Shown here piece after piece: positions 10,084-23,939 of a DNA stretch of 64,000 bases; position 1 is the first letter of the stretch, and each line of letters starts with the position of its first letter. Both the position numbers and the translations under genes were made by a program. The stretch covers positions 84,707,221 to 84,771,220 of the forward strand of contig CM059973.1 of the NCBI GenBank assembly GCA_030490835.1, in the 5' to 3' direction. Origin of the DNA: Annona cherimola. Its lineage: Eukaryota > Streptophyta > Magnoliopsida > Magnoliales > Annonaceae. Under the pieces are notes generated by a model that saw only the letters and a list, made by a program, of their open reading frames with translations, had not been told where the DNA came from and did no database searches.

Positions 10084-13000
10084 ATGGCAGGAAGAGGAGA
10101 AGAGGTATGTGGAGCAGATGGCTCTGGCTCTCTCCCCGTGGAAGTGCAACTAGCAGAAGCTGCAGCTCAAGGGAATCGCGGCGGTTGGATCACCATCCCC
10201 TTCATCATAGGTACCCTATCTATCTCTCTTTCTCTAGCTAGCTATGTGTGTATATCTTCGATCGCCTTATACGTTTCATCAATGGTGGATCTCAATGTCT
10301 CTTTTAGTCATTACAGTACAGTCTTCCTTCCCTTTCTCCGTCTTTCTTCTTTTCCTCTTTCTTAATTCTTTCTCATACCTTATATCCTCTCCTTCCACCA
10401 TCTTCTTCTCTTTGCAATCTCTGTTCTTGCTCTCTAGTCTTTACCCGTCTCTCATGTTCATGGGTTCCATCTCTCTCTCTCTCTCGTCTTTCGGCCCCAC
10501 CATTGGGCTTCTCATACCTATTATCCTCTCCTTCACCATCTTCTTCTCTTTGCGATCTCATGTTCATGAGTTCCATCTCTCTCTCTCTCTCTCGTCTGTG
10601 GGCCTCTGCCATATACGTCTGTGGTGTAGGGTGGGAATCGGGGCGGGTCGAACCCGTGACCCGCCCCGCCCCTGTTTAATACCGGGACGGGTCGGCGCAA
10701 AATTCGGGTTTTTAACAGGGTGGTGGGGCGGGTCAAGGCGGGTCGGGCGGACCTTGCTGACCCGTTTTTTGATATTTTACATTAAAAAGAAAAACCTCGT
10801 TCAATATTAATTTTCATGTTTTATTTAATTATTTATATTTACTTTGATTGATTAATAATAGATTCAAGCATATAGTAGTTAAATTTAATATAAATTTGTC
10901 TTTATACCGATCTGAATTTTGTCCTAAGACTTTTTAGAAAAAAGTAACCGTTGTCCCGACCCGGTATAAAATAAGGGTCAAACCAAATTTTTAAAAAGAA
11001 AGTCACCCTAACCCGCCCCGATTCCACCCCTACTGTGTGGCCCAACACCAAGGTAGCTCTCGATTTCCTTCTCTGTCTCTCTCACATACATGCACGTATA
11101 TACCGATGGCATGGACGGATTTGTGCAGGGAACATGCTGTTGACAGGGTTGGCTATGTTTGGTGCATACTCAAACCTCGTCGTATATCTCATCCAAAGAT
11201 TCAACGTGAAAAGCATCGACGCAGCCCAGATCAACAACATCGTCAACGGCTGCAGCAGTCTCGCCCCTGTTGTTGGCGCAATCATAGCTGACTCCTACTT
11301 CGGCTGCTTCTCCATCATCGCTATCTCCACTTTCATATCTTTCCTGGTAATTAACCCTTCACCTCCATATTACGCTGCCTTCCACCACCACCTACACTCG
11401 ATCCGTCCGTAACTGTGGACCATGCATGCATCACGCGTGTTTATTTATTATTCTGAAATATGCATATATTTATTAGTAGCTCTTGGGCATGCAGGAAAAG
11501 ATTTATATATATGCCATCTTTTTTCCCCCCTTCATCTGCTGTTCACTTTTCCACCTCATTGATTGGCTGGACCAGCCTCGTTCTAAATAAATAAATACAC
11601 AAAAATAGGAGTGTTCATTTTTCCACGTTCTCAGAGTAGTACACATCGGTTTCTTTTTCTTTTCTTTTCTTTTTCTCTTTGGCTGCAAATTGATGTTTTC
11701 TTTTTAATGGTAGGAAATGGCTGTTGATTACACAGAAGTAAAATAGTAGTGATCCAAGCGAAGCTATTTACTGCGTCCACTGCAACAAAATATTTTAAAT
11801 TTGTCTCTGAGAAGTACTTGGCTACAAATGCTTTAAACCAACATCGTCTTTGGTTGCAAAAGCGATATCTAAATTTTTCTCTGCAAATAGTCATTAGCTG
11901 CATTCTAGGCAACCAAATATAATGAATATTTTTACTTGTAGCGTGAACCTTCAAAACCAATCCGTTGCCGGTAAGTATTAAAAATATGACACACGGATAA
12001 ATTTTGAGATGTCATCTGTGAAGTAACGCGTCAAATTGCCAAAATTAATGGAAGGCACTAATTAAGTAAAGATGAAATTTGTGGCTGATAACGACCTTGT
12101 TGTCAAAGACACGGGTCCCATCGGTCCATGTGTCCCTACCTGAATTTGAGACTTTGAGACACAATCATGCTTTCATTTTCCAACGTTTATGCTGATTAAT
12201 CTATAGTTTGTGGTCCACTTTTTCTGGTCTGGAATTGCCTCCAAACATGATTGAAATATATCATGATGGCAGTGTCGCATTTTAATAAATTAAACCTTGT
12301 ACTAACTAATAAGCAATCTCAATTAAAAAAAACTACTAAGTAATCGATCCTAGTCCTCGGCCAGGCCATATATAAATGCGTAGTTGAAGGAATCGAACTG
12401 CTCATAATTGCCTAATCAATTACAACTTGTAACATACGCCAAATATGTTATCAAAACAAAATTTCCATGGATCTGGCGTCTGCTGAAGGGCATAGCATAA
12501 CCTTCACATGTCAACGGCAATTCTCCTACGTACTCAGTTGCATTATATATGCAAATTTTAAAATTTTTTTAATATTCCATCCATGCATTGTATTTAAAAA
12601 TATTTATTTAGCTTATACATAAAAATTAAGTGAATTAAAAATATAATTACAAAAAACCTTATGCGTTTATACGGTCGTTATATATATATGTTACATTTGT
12701 TAAACAGCCATGTATGTTTATATACAAAAATTGGTAAGAATGTGAGGCAAAGACATATAATATGTTCTTATTTTTATAAAAATAATTCTGCTTACTTCAA
12801 GAACCTTGCCCACCCAAATAGTTCAAGAAATCAACAATAAATATAAACTTGCAACCAAAAGGTTGCTGCGGAAGGTTAAAATCTTGCAAATGCTTGGAGG
12901 CACGGGTAATCCACCAACCATGCATATGGAAAAACTTGGGTTGGTGATGTTGGTGGCTTGCTAGGAGTTATGGGTATCGAATCTAATAACAGTTGTTATT

Positions 13001-16000
13001 TATATTTTAAATCATTTTTTACTACAAAATCATTCACACTATTCATCTATACGTATTTTTTTATGCCCAAAAATCTTACTGATTGAAAATTACCATAAAA
13101 TTTCGAAAATGTTATATTTTTTTTTTGTAGATAAATACATATGATTGAATAATGTAAATAATTTAGACGTAAAAATTTTTAAATAAAAAACAACTTTGTA
13201 CAGCCGGTCGCACTAGATAGAAGTCAAAGAGTTATTAAGCAACAAGAAAATACAATTTAGAACATAGCTTGATTATAGAACGACATGTGGACCATATTAG
13301 ATTTTAAAGTAATTTCATGAGTTTATATTCTATTATAATTCACTCATATACTAGTCATGATAATTTTTCATATCCTAACTAAGATTTAGAAAAAAAAAAA
13401 GTTTTTACATTCATACATACATATTTTATATAAAACTAAAAATATATTATTATTTTTCAAACCTTGCATCTGTCCTACATAGCTTGCCTAAAATTATAGG
13501 CATATTACTCTTAAGTAAAAATTTTCAAAAATGATGAAAATGTCTGGTAATTTTTTTTGTTTATATGGGCATTTTTATTATTTAAAAAAAAAAAAGTAAT
13601 ACACCTGCAATGTCAGGCAAACTATGTACCTATGGCTGCAATTTGTAAAAAATTTATGATACATTTATAATTTCACCCAAATTAGACGTACAAATGCAGA
13701 AACCCCATTTTAAAAAAGAAAAGGCTGTGTGAACTGTAGTACCAGATTCTAGGGAACATAGCCCTTAAACTATTACTAAAAATACGTCAGACCCAGAGCT
13801 CAATGGCCCTTTTCTGAATCTATCCGTGTTTTCTTCCCCCACTTTTTTTTTTCCGAAAAACGCTGTGTAAACTGACGAACAAGATTCTAGGGAACATAGC
13901 CCTTAAACTATTACAAGAAATACGCCAGACCCAGAGCTGAAAGGCCCTTTTATGAATCTGTTAGCGTTCTTCTTCCAAGTCTTCAACTGTCATTATTGGG
14001 GGTGCACTTACTTGTGATATTGTTTATATTTGGCTAGATAGCATCTACTTCTTCCAAGTTCCATCCATGTCTCCAACCACCAAATTAATAACTACACAGA
14101 GAACTTTAATTGTCACCCATTGCCTAATCTTTTGGAATATTTTTCGTCAGTCGATTTTTTATGGTGTGACCGTCTTTTATTGTTGATCTATTATTGACTA
14201 GCTGCTTTTCGTGGTTGCAAAAGTTCTTCCTGCCTTTGTCCAAAATTTTACTTTCCATGCTAAAGTTGGCTCGTACGACGTTAACCTCCGGCATTAAAAT
14301 TTTGAAACGGCTGGATTCATAATTTTATTTATATGCTGGCCAAATTAATTTTGTGGTTTGGATATTTCAAATAGAATTTTTTTAATTTTCAGAAAACTGC
14401 AACAAAATTCAATATCTGTTAACAGAAAATTACCTGGGCCACCGGTAATGCAAAATTTTTTGTAGCCGATGGCAAGACTTGTTGTAGTGGGAGGTAAAAG
14501 TAAACCTTGACATTGATATGCGCGAGACATTTCAAATACATATTTCAAAATATTGACCATTGTAGTCTAACTTGTATCATATTTACAATGGGAACTACTT
14601 CAATGGTACTCCAATGCCATAGAAGATTTCAGTTTGCCACCCATTTGGGACAATTTGATGCTTAAATCAAAATTTAATTTATTCTTTTTTGTGTAAAATA
14701 ATTCATTTTATCTTGGTATGTAAAATGATCAAATTTTTATGAGAGTCATACCTAAGTAGAATACATAATCATGTGTAAATTATTAAAAAACAGTTAAATT
14801 GATTTAAGTAAGATGAAAATGTTATAATATTTAATAGAATCATTCATTCACTTTCATTTAAAATGATATCGAGTTAACAACTTTATAATTATTTCCTAAA
14901 AAAAACTTTATGATTTATATATAAATCAAACAATTTGATTATATTGATTTTACGTTTGTATTAAACGCGGTCATGCAATATGCATGAAACTTAGTTTTTT
15001 AGTTCAACAAATAATTTTGAATTTAATAAAGAGATCATCAAAGTGAGCCCATAGGAAGACAGTGAAATCTTTTGGGTGATAAATAGCAATATCGTTGAAG
15101 TATTTTCTAGGAATATTAATATAAGGATTCATTATGCAAAATTTATAAATTTAGAGCGTCCATTTGTCCCTATAATGATTAATTACCTTTACTAGTCGTG
15201 CGTTTAATTTCCTGAATAAAACATGTTTACTTGTAGGGTGTGATTTTAATAACATTAACAGCCATGATCCACTCGTTGCGGCCATCATCATGCACAGACA
15301 CATCCCAGACGTGTGAAGTAGCAACAAGGACCCACTTCACAGTTCTTTATGCCGGGATCACTTTGGTGGCCGTCGGTATTGGTGGGACTCGATTCACCAC
15401 GGCAACCATGGGCGCCAGCCAGTTCCATAATTCCAAGGATCAGGACACCTTCTTCAACTGGTACTTCTTCACCATGTATGTCTCCGCCGTCGCTGCCAAC
15501 ATCGGCGTCGTATACATCCAGGACAACGTCGGCTGGGGCTTGGGCTTTGCTCTTTGCGCTGCTGCTAACGCCGTCGGCGTAGCCATTTTCGTTCTGGGAA
15601 GGAGGTACTATCTCAGGAACATGCCCGAGGGAAGCCCATTCGTTGGCCTTGCACGAGTGGTGGTTGCATCAGTGAGGAAGAGGATGAAAGGTTTGTCGAC
15701 CAACGACAAAGATTACTACTATGGGGATCATTGTAGCCTTGGGAAACTGGCATCAATGGCTCCTCCAAGTCAAAGCTTCAGGTAAAAATAAATAACTTAA
15801 CGAGTAATTTACTTGTTAACCTAGGCGGAAACCTTTTTTTTTTTTTTTTCTATACAATCTTATGCTAAGTATATTTAAGTTTATCAAAAAAGTGTATTTA
15901 ATTAATATTCTACCTTCTCTCATTTTTTTGAGATGGGCATTTTTTTGAATTTTAAATATAAAAATATCTTAGTCGTTTTTAAAAATGTCTGAAATACTCC

Positions 16001-17087
16001 TAATTTTGAAATTCCAAAAATATACATATAATCTCCGAAAATATAAAATTTTTAGTACTTGATTAAATACATTTAAGAGTATAAAAAAATCAAAAAATGT
16101 TTTACAGCCCAGATTGACCGAAACTGGTAGCTTAGGATCAGCACTTTTTTTTCCGATGGTAGATCAGGACTCTAACATAATGAGCCCAGCAGTCAGTACT
16201 TGGGATTAATGACCAACCATCGCATGCACACGTCGTTGTTGCTATTGTGCAGCTTTTTCAACCGTGCAGCGCTGAAGAGTGAAGGGGACACTCATTCGGA
16301 TGATACAATTGCAAAGCCATGGAGACTTTGCACTGTGGAGCAAGTGGAAGACCTGAAGACTGTTATTAGAATACTACCCGTTTGGTCGACCGCCATCTTC
16401 ATCAGCGTTCCGATAGGGATTCAAATCAGCCTCACCATCCTTCAAGCATTGTCCATGGATCGCCATGTCGGCCCCCACTTCTCAATTCCGGCCGCTTCCT
16501 TCCTAGTCTCCGTTCAGCTCTCCACGTCCATCTTCCTTCCCCTCGTGGACCGCGTCATCTTTCCCTGGTGGCGGAGGATAAGAGGCGGGTATCCAACCTC
16601 ACTGCAGCGAGTAGGCATCGGCCACGTCCTCAATATCTTGGGCATAGCCATGTCCGCAGTGGTAGAGTCGAGGCGGCTTCATGTGGTGAAGGCTCATAAC
16701 CTGGCTGATCACCCAACTGCGAGGGCGCCCATGTCGGCCTTGTGGCTTGTATTTCCACTAGCCCTCGTGGGCGCGGGCGAGGCATTCCATTTTCCAGGAG
16801 GAGTGGCGTTCTACTACCAAGAATTCCCTGCGTCCTTGCGCAGCACAAGCACGGCTATGTCGGCATTGATAATAGCAATGGGATTTTATCTGAGCACAGC
16901 AGTTGTGGACCTGATCCGGAGAGTGACAAGCTGGCTGCCGGACAACATCAACCAAGCAAGGATAGACAACGTGTATTGGACAATGGCTGCCGTTGGGTTC
17001 GTTAACTTTGGGTACTTCCAGCTGTGTGCTAATCTGTACAAGTACAAGAATGTGAGGAAGGAAGAGAAGATTCCCATTTCTACCTAG
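10084..17087 (+). CDS. NRT1/PTR family transporter, NPF2 type
   Basis: Major-facilitator membrane transporter for nitrate or related small anions; the exact substrate cannot be read. Exons 10084-10210, 11129-11346, 15237-15781, 16253-17087 (stop TAG) total 1725 nt = 574 aa, the usual NPF length. Junctions close in frame with GT..AG borders. The protein has a short acidic N-terminus, then GGWITIPFIIG, hydrophobic helices (YSNLVVYLIQRFNVKSIDAA, NNIVNGCSSLAPVVGAIIADS), the GGTRF and FFNWYFFTMYVS motifs, and a C-terminal half with FNRAALKS and EFPASLRSTSTAMSAL. The motif pattern resembles Arabidopsis NPF2.7/NAXT1-type proteins. The ExxE[R/K] motif usual in helix 1 is absent, as recalled for that subgroup, so proton coupling may differ. 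Intron 2 is 3.9 kb. It is the only intact copy here; four decayed copies follow. Confidence 0.92.
10627..11032. mobile_element. hAT-like MITE in NPF intron 1
   Basis: Left end TAGGGTGGGAATCGGGGCGG; right end (reverse complement) TAGGGGTGGAATCGGGGCGG. Flanks CTGTGGTG and CTGTGTGG are a plausible diverged 8-bp target duplication. 406 bp, no coding capacity. Confidence 0.75.
12988..13200. mobile_element. MITE-like imperfect inverted repeat
   Basis: The left arm (GTTGTTATTTATATTTTAAA, later CACTATTCATCTATACGTAT) matches the reverse complement of the right arm (GTTGTTTTTTATTTAAAAAT, later CATTATTCAATCATATGTAT). It lies in NPF intron 2. No clear target duplication assigned. Confidence 0.45.
13722..13985 (+). 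repeat. tandem duplication, ~138-bp unit
   Basis: GATTCTAGGGAACATAGCCC and CAGACCCAGAGCT recur 138 bp apart (13745 and 13883). Two diverged copies in NPF intron 2. Confidence 0.85.
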
Positions 17088-17292
17088 CTTGGTTACGTTA
17101 ATGATGCCTACCGTTTGTTCCAATAAATGGATGCTATAAATCTCTGTAATTAGTTATCTTGTTCCATTGGTCTTCTAATGGTTAACGTATTAAGTCACTG
17201 ATTATGGGCCTCCTAAGTCCGGGGCCGTCCGCGTCTAGGTCGCTTGGGACAAGGTTTCCTCGATCAATATCAGGTCGGCCAGGCTCTGGCTC
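17088..17292. other. 3' flank of NPF gene
   Basis: Likely 3' UTR; AATAAA occurs at about 17123, roughly 36 bp after the stop, and could serve as the polyadenylation signal. Confidence 0.5.
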
Positions 17293-17480
17293 GTTGTAGT
17301 AGAAACTCCGTGATAGGTCCAGGTTATGAGAAACTGTGTCTTCTGCCAGCCAGATATTCTAGATGTTGGAAGGGATATGTTCTAGGATCTCCATGGTAGG
17401 ACTCATGATACAGAGGACTCGCATGTTTTTCCAAAGGTATTGAACACAGGCTGAAATGGTCGCTTTCAATAATACTGCAA
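17293..17480. repeat. dispersed repeat, copy 2
   Basis: Second copy of the repeat at 4840-5030, same orientation, estimated by eye at about 80% identical (GATATTCTAGATGTTGGAAG, GTTCTAGGATCTCCATGG, ATTGAACACAGGCTGAA). Confidence 0.65.
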
Positions 17481-18698
17481 CCTTAGACTGAGAACTTTAG
17501 ATTCCAATTCTTGGATTTTTCTTTGATGTTCATCGTTCATTCTATGCCGTTTCCCTATTCATATCAAAACTTGAATCGAAGAGTAACAAATGCACATTTA
17601 TGCTCATGCATGTATATCTATTTTACACTTTATGCTTATGCAACGCTCACACTTTGCAATACAAGGGCATTGTTTTTGTTTGCATGTAATCGTTGTGCAC
17701 ATTGGATCTTCCTATGAACAAAAATGTAATAATATGTATTGAGAATAAAAAAAATTGAATTAACAATAAAGAAGTTATATTAAAAATTAAAAAAGCTTTA
17801 TCGAGAATGAAAAATTTTACTTTACATATTCCATTTAAGAATCTTAAATCCTTTGAAACATCCCAAAACTATTTTTTTTTATTGGTACAATTACATATAT
17901 CTCAACAGATATTATACTTGAAGATCTGAGACATTCTTACAAATATAAGGGACACATGTTCCCAAAGAAATTTGGAGACACAGCTCCACGAAAGAATAAG
18001 GAAGACACAGCTTCCAACGAACCACCTGGGAGACCACCCGCTCCCACACTCCACCATCCGGGAGACCACTTTTGCTCCTACGCTTGTTTTTTTTTCCGCT
18101 CGCGCGATTCGAAACTCCACCCTCCAGCCGGCGCGCATTTGTAGCTCTACTATTGTCGTGCATTTACCATCATGTTCTCGAAGGATTACACTGCTTCCAG
18201 ACAAGCCAAACATACAAGCAACTTCATACTTATATGTGTTATAATCAATATGTTACTTAAAATAACTTCTTATAATTAACTTTTATGTTATGCTCATGCT
18301 TTGAATTAATCAACTATAAAGAGAATTAAACTTAATAAATAATCAAATATTTTTCAATGCATACCATAACAACTCAATAGTGAACACTTATCATACAACT
18401 CAATGCTTTTAAAATCATATTTTCTTAAAATAGAATAATTTGCTAGACTCTTTGAAGTAGGTTCAAATCTTAATTTTTCCCAATATTTTTTATCACAATC
18501 TACTCATTATTTCATTTTATTTCTCATGAATGATGCTTAATGCTTAATGATTTTATTATTGTCTTTTATGTTTTCATTTTGATTTTGATTTTGATTTTAT
18601 TTAGCCAATATTTTTCATAATTTTCCCTTGTTAATATAAATTTTTATTTAATTTAATACTATCAAACAATCAAATATTATATTCTTCATGTCTTGGTT
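17481..18698. other. spacer, no gene seen
   Basis: AT-rich apart from a GC-richer island at about 17985-18150, where overlapping open frames occur on both strands without recognisable protein similarity. Confidence 0.4.
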
Positions 18699-19400
18699 AT
18701 GGGTGCAATTTAAACTTATCAAACTTGAGTCCACCTTAACCTTAATTCTAACACTATTTATAAAACACGAATCCTAAGTCTAACCCTATTTTTGAAAATC
18801 AGGTTCAAAATAAATTTCAGGTTAAAATTTATGTTAATAAATTACATTTTATTTAAGAATAATAAGTTTAAAATTTTATATAAATATATAATAATAACAT
18901 ATTATGTAAGTAAACATAATAATATATAGTAAAACTACAATTTAAAAAAAAAAGAAATATAAAGAATATTTCTAGAAAAATTTAACATAGAAAATAAGAT
19001 CAAGAAATAAAATTAATAAATGTAAAAGTAAACGATAAAAATAAAAGATAAATAAAAATAAAATAATAGATTGTATTTATAATATAACTACAATATGTTA
19101 AACATGTATTCAAATACAAATATAAATAACATAAATATGCAAAATATAAAGAAATATTGTTTAAATATTATGTATATAATATATTTTATAATAAACACAA
19201 AATGAAAAATTGGGTTCGGTTTTACTTGAATATTAATCTTATCATATTTACAATTGGGTTTTTTTTTTTTTTTTTGATGAATACAATTGGGTTTGGGTTC
19301 TTCAGACTTGGGTTAAAAAAAGGTAAGTTCAAATACGGACAGAAATTGGGATTCAGCGGACCGGGCTTGGTGCTCAACCTGGCCCAAGTTGCGCCCCCTA
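18699..19400. mobile_element. hAT-like non-autonomous element
   Basis: Left end ATGGGTGCAATTT; right end (reverse complement) TAGGGGGCGCAACTT. Flanks TCTTGGTT and TCCTTGAT could be a diverged 8-bp duplication. Interior very AT-rich; GGGTT/AACCC-type blocks near both ends as in the 7225-8130 element. Confidence 0.5.
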
Positions 19401-19606
19401 TCCTTGATAGTTATAATATTTTATCTTGATTTTTCTATTTTCATAGTTAATAAATTCAATTTTTCTGTATTTTCTGAATCTTAGACTATTTTATTTATTT
19501 TGGATTCCTCCGTTACAGCCACTATCATGTGCAAATGTCAAATTCAGCACGTGTGAAACGTTGGCCAGGGCCCGGCTTTGCTTTTTTCGCTATAGCAAAT
19601 ATGTCA

Positions 19607-20154
19607 TTAAGGGTATAAATTGGGTCGGCTAGCTCCGGTTTAGGGCTCAACATATCTTTATGTTGGTTTCAAAATCTCCTAATCTATTCTAGTTTTGGTT
19701 AAGTCTGTTTTAAACTTATCTTACCTTGTTTTTTAAGGTTGGTTCAGTTACAGTGTTAGTTTCAAATTATTTTTGCATTAGCCTTTATATTATATTTAAA
19801 TATCATAATCCTAATGCAAATTTTACTTAAAAACTTATAGTAGATATGATAAAAAGAAATAGTTTTAGAACGCATTTATTAAAATATACTAAACAATAAG
19901 TAAATTTCTGTATTTTAAAGAATAGTTTATATCTTCAAGGATATAATACATTTTATAAAAAAGATATTGAATATATATATTAGTGATCTAGTTCCGAGTA
20001 GTTAGGCCTTTGAACTTATTTGTCTTAATTACTTGGAGTTTTTTTAATTCCAAACTTATCTTTTCTTATAAGCATAAAATATAAATTTACTTTATGCACT
20101 TTATGGCATTCAATGAGTTAAGACACGGATATCTTGCGCCAGTTGCACCCCTAA
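19607..20154. mobile_element. hAT-like degenerate element
   Basis: Left end TTAAGGGTATAAATTGGGTC; right end (reverse complement) TTAGGGGTGCAACTGG. Same terminal style as the other hAT-like copies. No target duplication recognised. Confidence 0.42.
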
Positions 20155-20171
20155 AGCAGTTGCAGTAAGGG

Positions 20172-20310
20172 TTGGAACGTGCCCGAGGGGAGCCCATTCG
20201 TTGGCCTTGCACGTGTAGCGATCAGGAAGGGGGTGGAAATTTTTTGGACTGATGGCAAAGATTACTGCGTGATGATCGTTATAGCCTTGGAGTTTGGGTC
20301 AAAGCTCTAG
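20172..20310 (+). pseudogene. NPF exon-3 tail (decayed copy A)
   Basis: Matches the end of exon 3 of the intact NPF gene: VPEGSPFVGLAR is followed by a diverged lysine-rich stretch and a degenerate end where the intact exon has its donor. Only about 46 codons remain. The rest of its intron 3 is split by the MULE at 20656-24326, and the intron end plus exon-4 start resumes at 24376-24430. Confidence 0.85.
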
Positions 20311-23237
20311 GTGATCAAAATTGTCCGAAGAATTTTTTTTTCTTATATATTGATTGGACATACCCTTGATCTTTTAATTTTAAAATGCTGCCAAAAATAA
20401 ATTTTATGAAAATTCATATTTTACGAACAAAATAACATCTTTTTAAGAGTGAATGTATAATTATTAAAATTTTTGAAAAAATATACTATAAATTTAATAT
20501 ATATAAATTTCCAATTTGTGTAATTTTCGAATCATAGAAAAACATATGGATAAACACAATAAATGGTTAAGTTTTTTCAAAAATATTTTTAAATTAAAAA
20601 ATAAGAATAAGCACGGAGCGTCCATATTTATGATAAGTATTGAATTATTATCCTAGAATTTTGATCTTGTGAAGCCGGTTGCAAAGCAGAGGGAAATAAA
20701 ACCACCCTCCGAAGCCGTTGGATGGGGCGGAAACGATCCAGCCCGTCGAGGACGAGCGCCTGCAGCTTCTGGCATCTGACAAGGGCTTTTTGCTCACAGG
20801 CCCCTCTGCCACCTGCAGGAAAATTTCCGTCAAACAAGCCCTGGCCCCTCGCACGACCTCTCTCTCTCTCGTTTCGTCTTTCTTCCTTCTCGCTCCTCCC
20901 TCTCGTCTCTCTCTCTCTCTCTCTGTACTCCTCTCCTCTTGCCCGTCTCCTCCCCTCGCTTCCATCTCTCTCAACGCCTCCGTGCATCCGCTCCCTTTTC
21001 GGCGGCTCCAGCGGCATCCCGCATCCCCCTTCTTGCCCACATTGTCGCCTGTAGCTAGCATCTCCATCCTCGCCCGCGACCGTCGCCTGCAGCCAGGAGA
21101 AGTAGGAGATGGCTTGCGCCTGCATCTCTCTCACTCTCTGCTCCTCTCCTACCTCCTAACTCTCTCCATTGATTTGTCTTCACACAACAGCAACATCTAT
21201 GGTGATTTTCGAACCTCCCGATTCTCTCCATTGAATTTTTTTTCAGACAACAACAACATGTACGGTGATTTTCGAAATCCAGAGCTTCCAATTCTGTCGT
21301 GATGAAGTTTGGGATTTGGTGCTTAGAACGAAAGTGGATGCCGAATTGGGCATTAGCAATAGAAAATGTTTTCCCTCCCTCCGCAAAATCCTAGCCAAGG
21401 TGTCAAATTTATGGCAAGAATTAGGGTCATATGGAAATGACGAATGAAATGATGGTGGCTTAGAAGTATTGTCAATTTGCTTTTGTGATTGAGTTGTTAG
21501 AGTAGAGTTTCAATTGATTCGAAATGAGTTCTGACGATGCAATTTTCACTTGTTATTACTAACTTACTGACGTTCTGCCATCATAATTTTTACGGTTGCT
21601 TACTGGAAAATTGTTCCTTTTGGTATTAGGATATTTTAGAATATATGGGACAGTTCGTTGATGGTTTGAAGTTCTGTAGGGGTTAACACAGTTGATGCCA
21701 AAGTCCTTTATAAAAGAAACAATTATCTCCATCCAAATTTTGAAATTCACTTTTGACGGTTTACCAATGTTTATTTTGTAATCAATAGGGTTTTGTCATT
21801 AGGGAGATTTCCAGGACATGCAGTGAGGCTTAACAGAACATTATTTGCCCATGGTAATATTGAAACAGGTCCAATGGGACTTGGAAGTGCAGCTCTTTGG
21901 ATGGAGCACAGGCCTCTATTGCCTTCATGATACTCCATTGAGCTAGGCAAGACATGCTCACTTTGCCCAACTGCACCTCTCTGGATCTTCTCATTTGAGC
22001 TTGCTGCTGCTCTAGGAGGCCTGGATTCTGGCTCAGCTGTGCTACTAGTTGGGCAACACATTCACAAAGTAAAAGGAACACTTGACGGGTGAACCAGGAG
22101 TGGAGAACTGTCGTATTTGAATTTTCTCTTATGTTCACTCAATATGTTGACCTTTTCTACGTTGCTGTTTTGTGATCTGTAAAAGAGATTGATCAAACTT
22201 ATGTAGTCAGTTGAGATCTGCAGGACTGAAACTGTTTAAATAATGGCGCTGCATCCACAGGGAAGCAATATTTTTTATGCAGGTTGTTGGCATCCACAGG
22301 GAAGCAAACTTATGTAGTCATTCAGAAAGAGAAAATTATGAGGATTGCCTCAATGACGTTCTAAGAGGGCCCATCAATATCACATTGCGCCATCGGCTGC
22401 AATGCCGTGTTGCGAGGTGTCAAGCCAAAGATGAGACTGAAGAATCTATTATTGTACTGAATGAGCTCAGCAGACATGACTCTTCCCTTCCATAGAAATC
22501 ATTAGAATTATACCATCAAAAGTAACAGATCAAGTCATAGTATACATTGGTCATTGGTGATTGTCAAATGAATATGGCCAGATTGAGAGACTATCCTACT
22601 GAAAGTACGGGTTCATCTCATATCTCCATTTACTTATTCCTTTGTGGTAAATTGTTATACATGGCTCTTGTTTCTACTTTTTTCTATGCTTCACCAATTG
22701 ATGATCCTTTGCTGGAAGTTACTAAAGATGCTTTTGTGTCATTATGATATTTCAGAACACCTTTACTAAAAGAGTTATAATTTGTCTTCATGACACCTAT
22801 GTCTTGTTTTTCAGAAGTAGTTAAAGATGTGGACTTGTTGATCAGGAGGGCTAAGAGTTGTTTAGAAGCTAGTGCGGATATGATCATGATTGATGCAGAT
22901 GATGTTTGCAAATATGCAGATCACTTATAAATATGTATTTCATGCTAGAATGCTTCATAAACTGATGTCTTTGCAGCTGTCTCAGCTACTCTTACTTATA
23001 CTGTTCTATTCTATGCCCTTGCATATTGCCATTACATTGTCGTTTTGACCAATGATAGGAACTGTACTTGGACAATGGATCCTGCTGGCTGATTGGTTCT
23101 GTGCACAGTCAAAGCTGTTGTCAAAGCTGATTTCTGGCTTCAAGAAGATAAGCCAGGATGAGGTAGGCTCCTAGTTCCTGCAGGATGAACAAGACTTTCA
23201 GAAGCGTTGTTCGGGATCAAAGTTTGGAAGTTGTAAC

Positions 23238-23345
23238 AAGCATTGTCCAAGTTGTAGCACAAAATGTTTTGTAAATTGTCAATGTCAATGTTGGTTGTAT
23301 CAAGCATTGTCCAAGTTGTAGCACAAAATGCTTTGTAAATTGTCA
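23238..23345 (+). repeat. tandem duplication, 63-bp unit
   Basis: CAAGCATTGTCCAAGTTGTA starts at 23238 and again at 23301. Lies inside the MULE. Confidence 0.88.
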
Positions 23346-23639
23346 ATGTTGGAAATTCCTATAATCTGTTTCATTTTGTAAGAACGACGGTGACAATGCC
23401 ATATTAGATTTGTTTTTTGTTTGTATTCAGAAATGTATATTGATGGAGACTATTGGATTTTAAGAGTGTATGTAATTCATTGAAGTTAAGTTTATAAGAA
23501 GTTGAGTTATTCACTTTGGAAGTTAAGTTCATAAGGAGTGGAGTTATCCACATGGAAATTACATTTGTTTTTGTTTGCATGTAGGGAAGATTGTGATTTG
23601 AAAATGTGGCACATGGATTTAACCATGTATGGTTCAGAA

Positions 23640-23930
23640 ATGCAGAAAATCCGATCTACACCCTACACCCTGTTTTAATTTGAATAAAATCCCTAAAAAT
23701 GGCGAAAAATGTGGAAAATATGAAAAACCTGCTGTAATATATTATTCTAACATATATATTAAATTTCCATTTCCATAACCTCCACAAATGCAGAAAATTC
23801 GGTCTACGCCCTGTTTTAATTTGAAAAAAAATCCCAAAAAAATGCGAAAAATGTGGAAAATATGGAAAACCTGTTGTAATATATTATTCTAACATATATA
23901 TTAAATTTCCATTTCCATAACCTCCACAAA
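23640..23930 (+). repeat. tandem duplication, ~145-bp unit
   Basis: Units start ATGCAGAAAATYCG at 23640 and 23788 (third start remnant at 23930). Both contain TGTAATATATTATTCTAAC and TTTCCATTTCCATAACCTCC. Inside the MULE. Confidence 0.9.
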
Positions 23931-23939
23931 TGCAGAAAA

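Noticed and set aside
20718..21302. Overlapping long frames on both strands at the MULE left end
   Set aside because: Mutually overlapping frames in a CT-rich stretch look compositional; none recognised.
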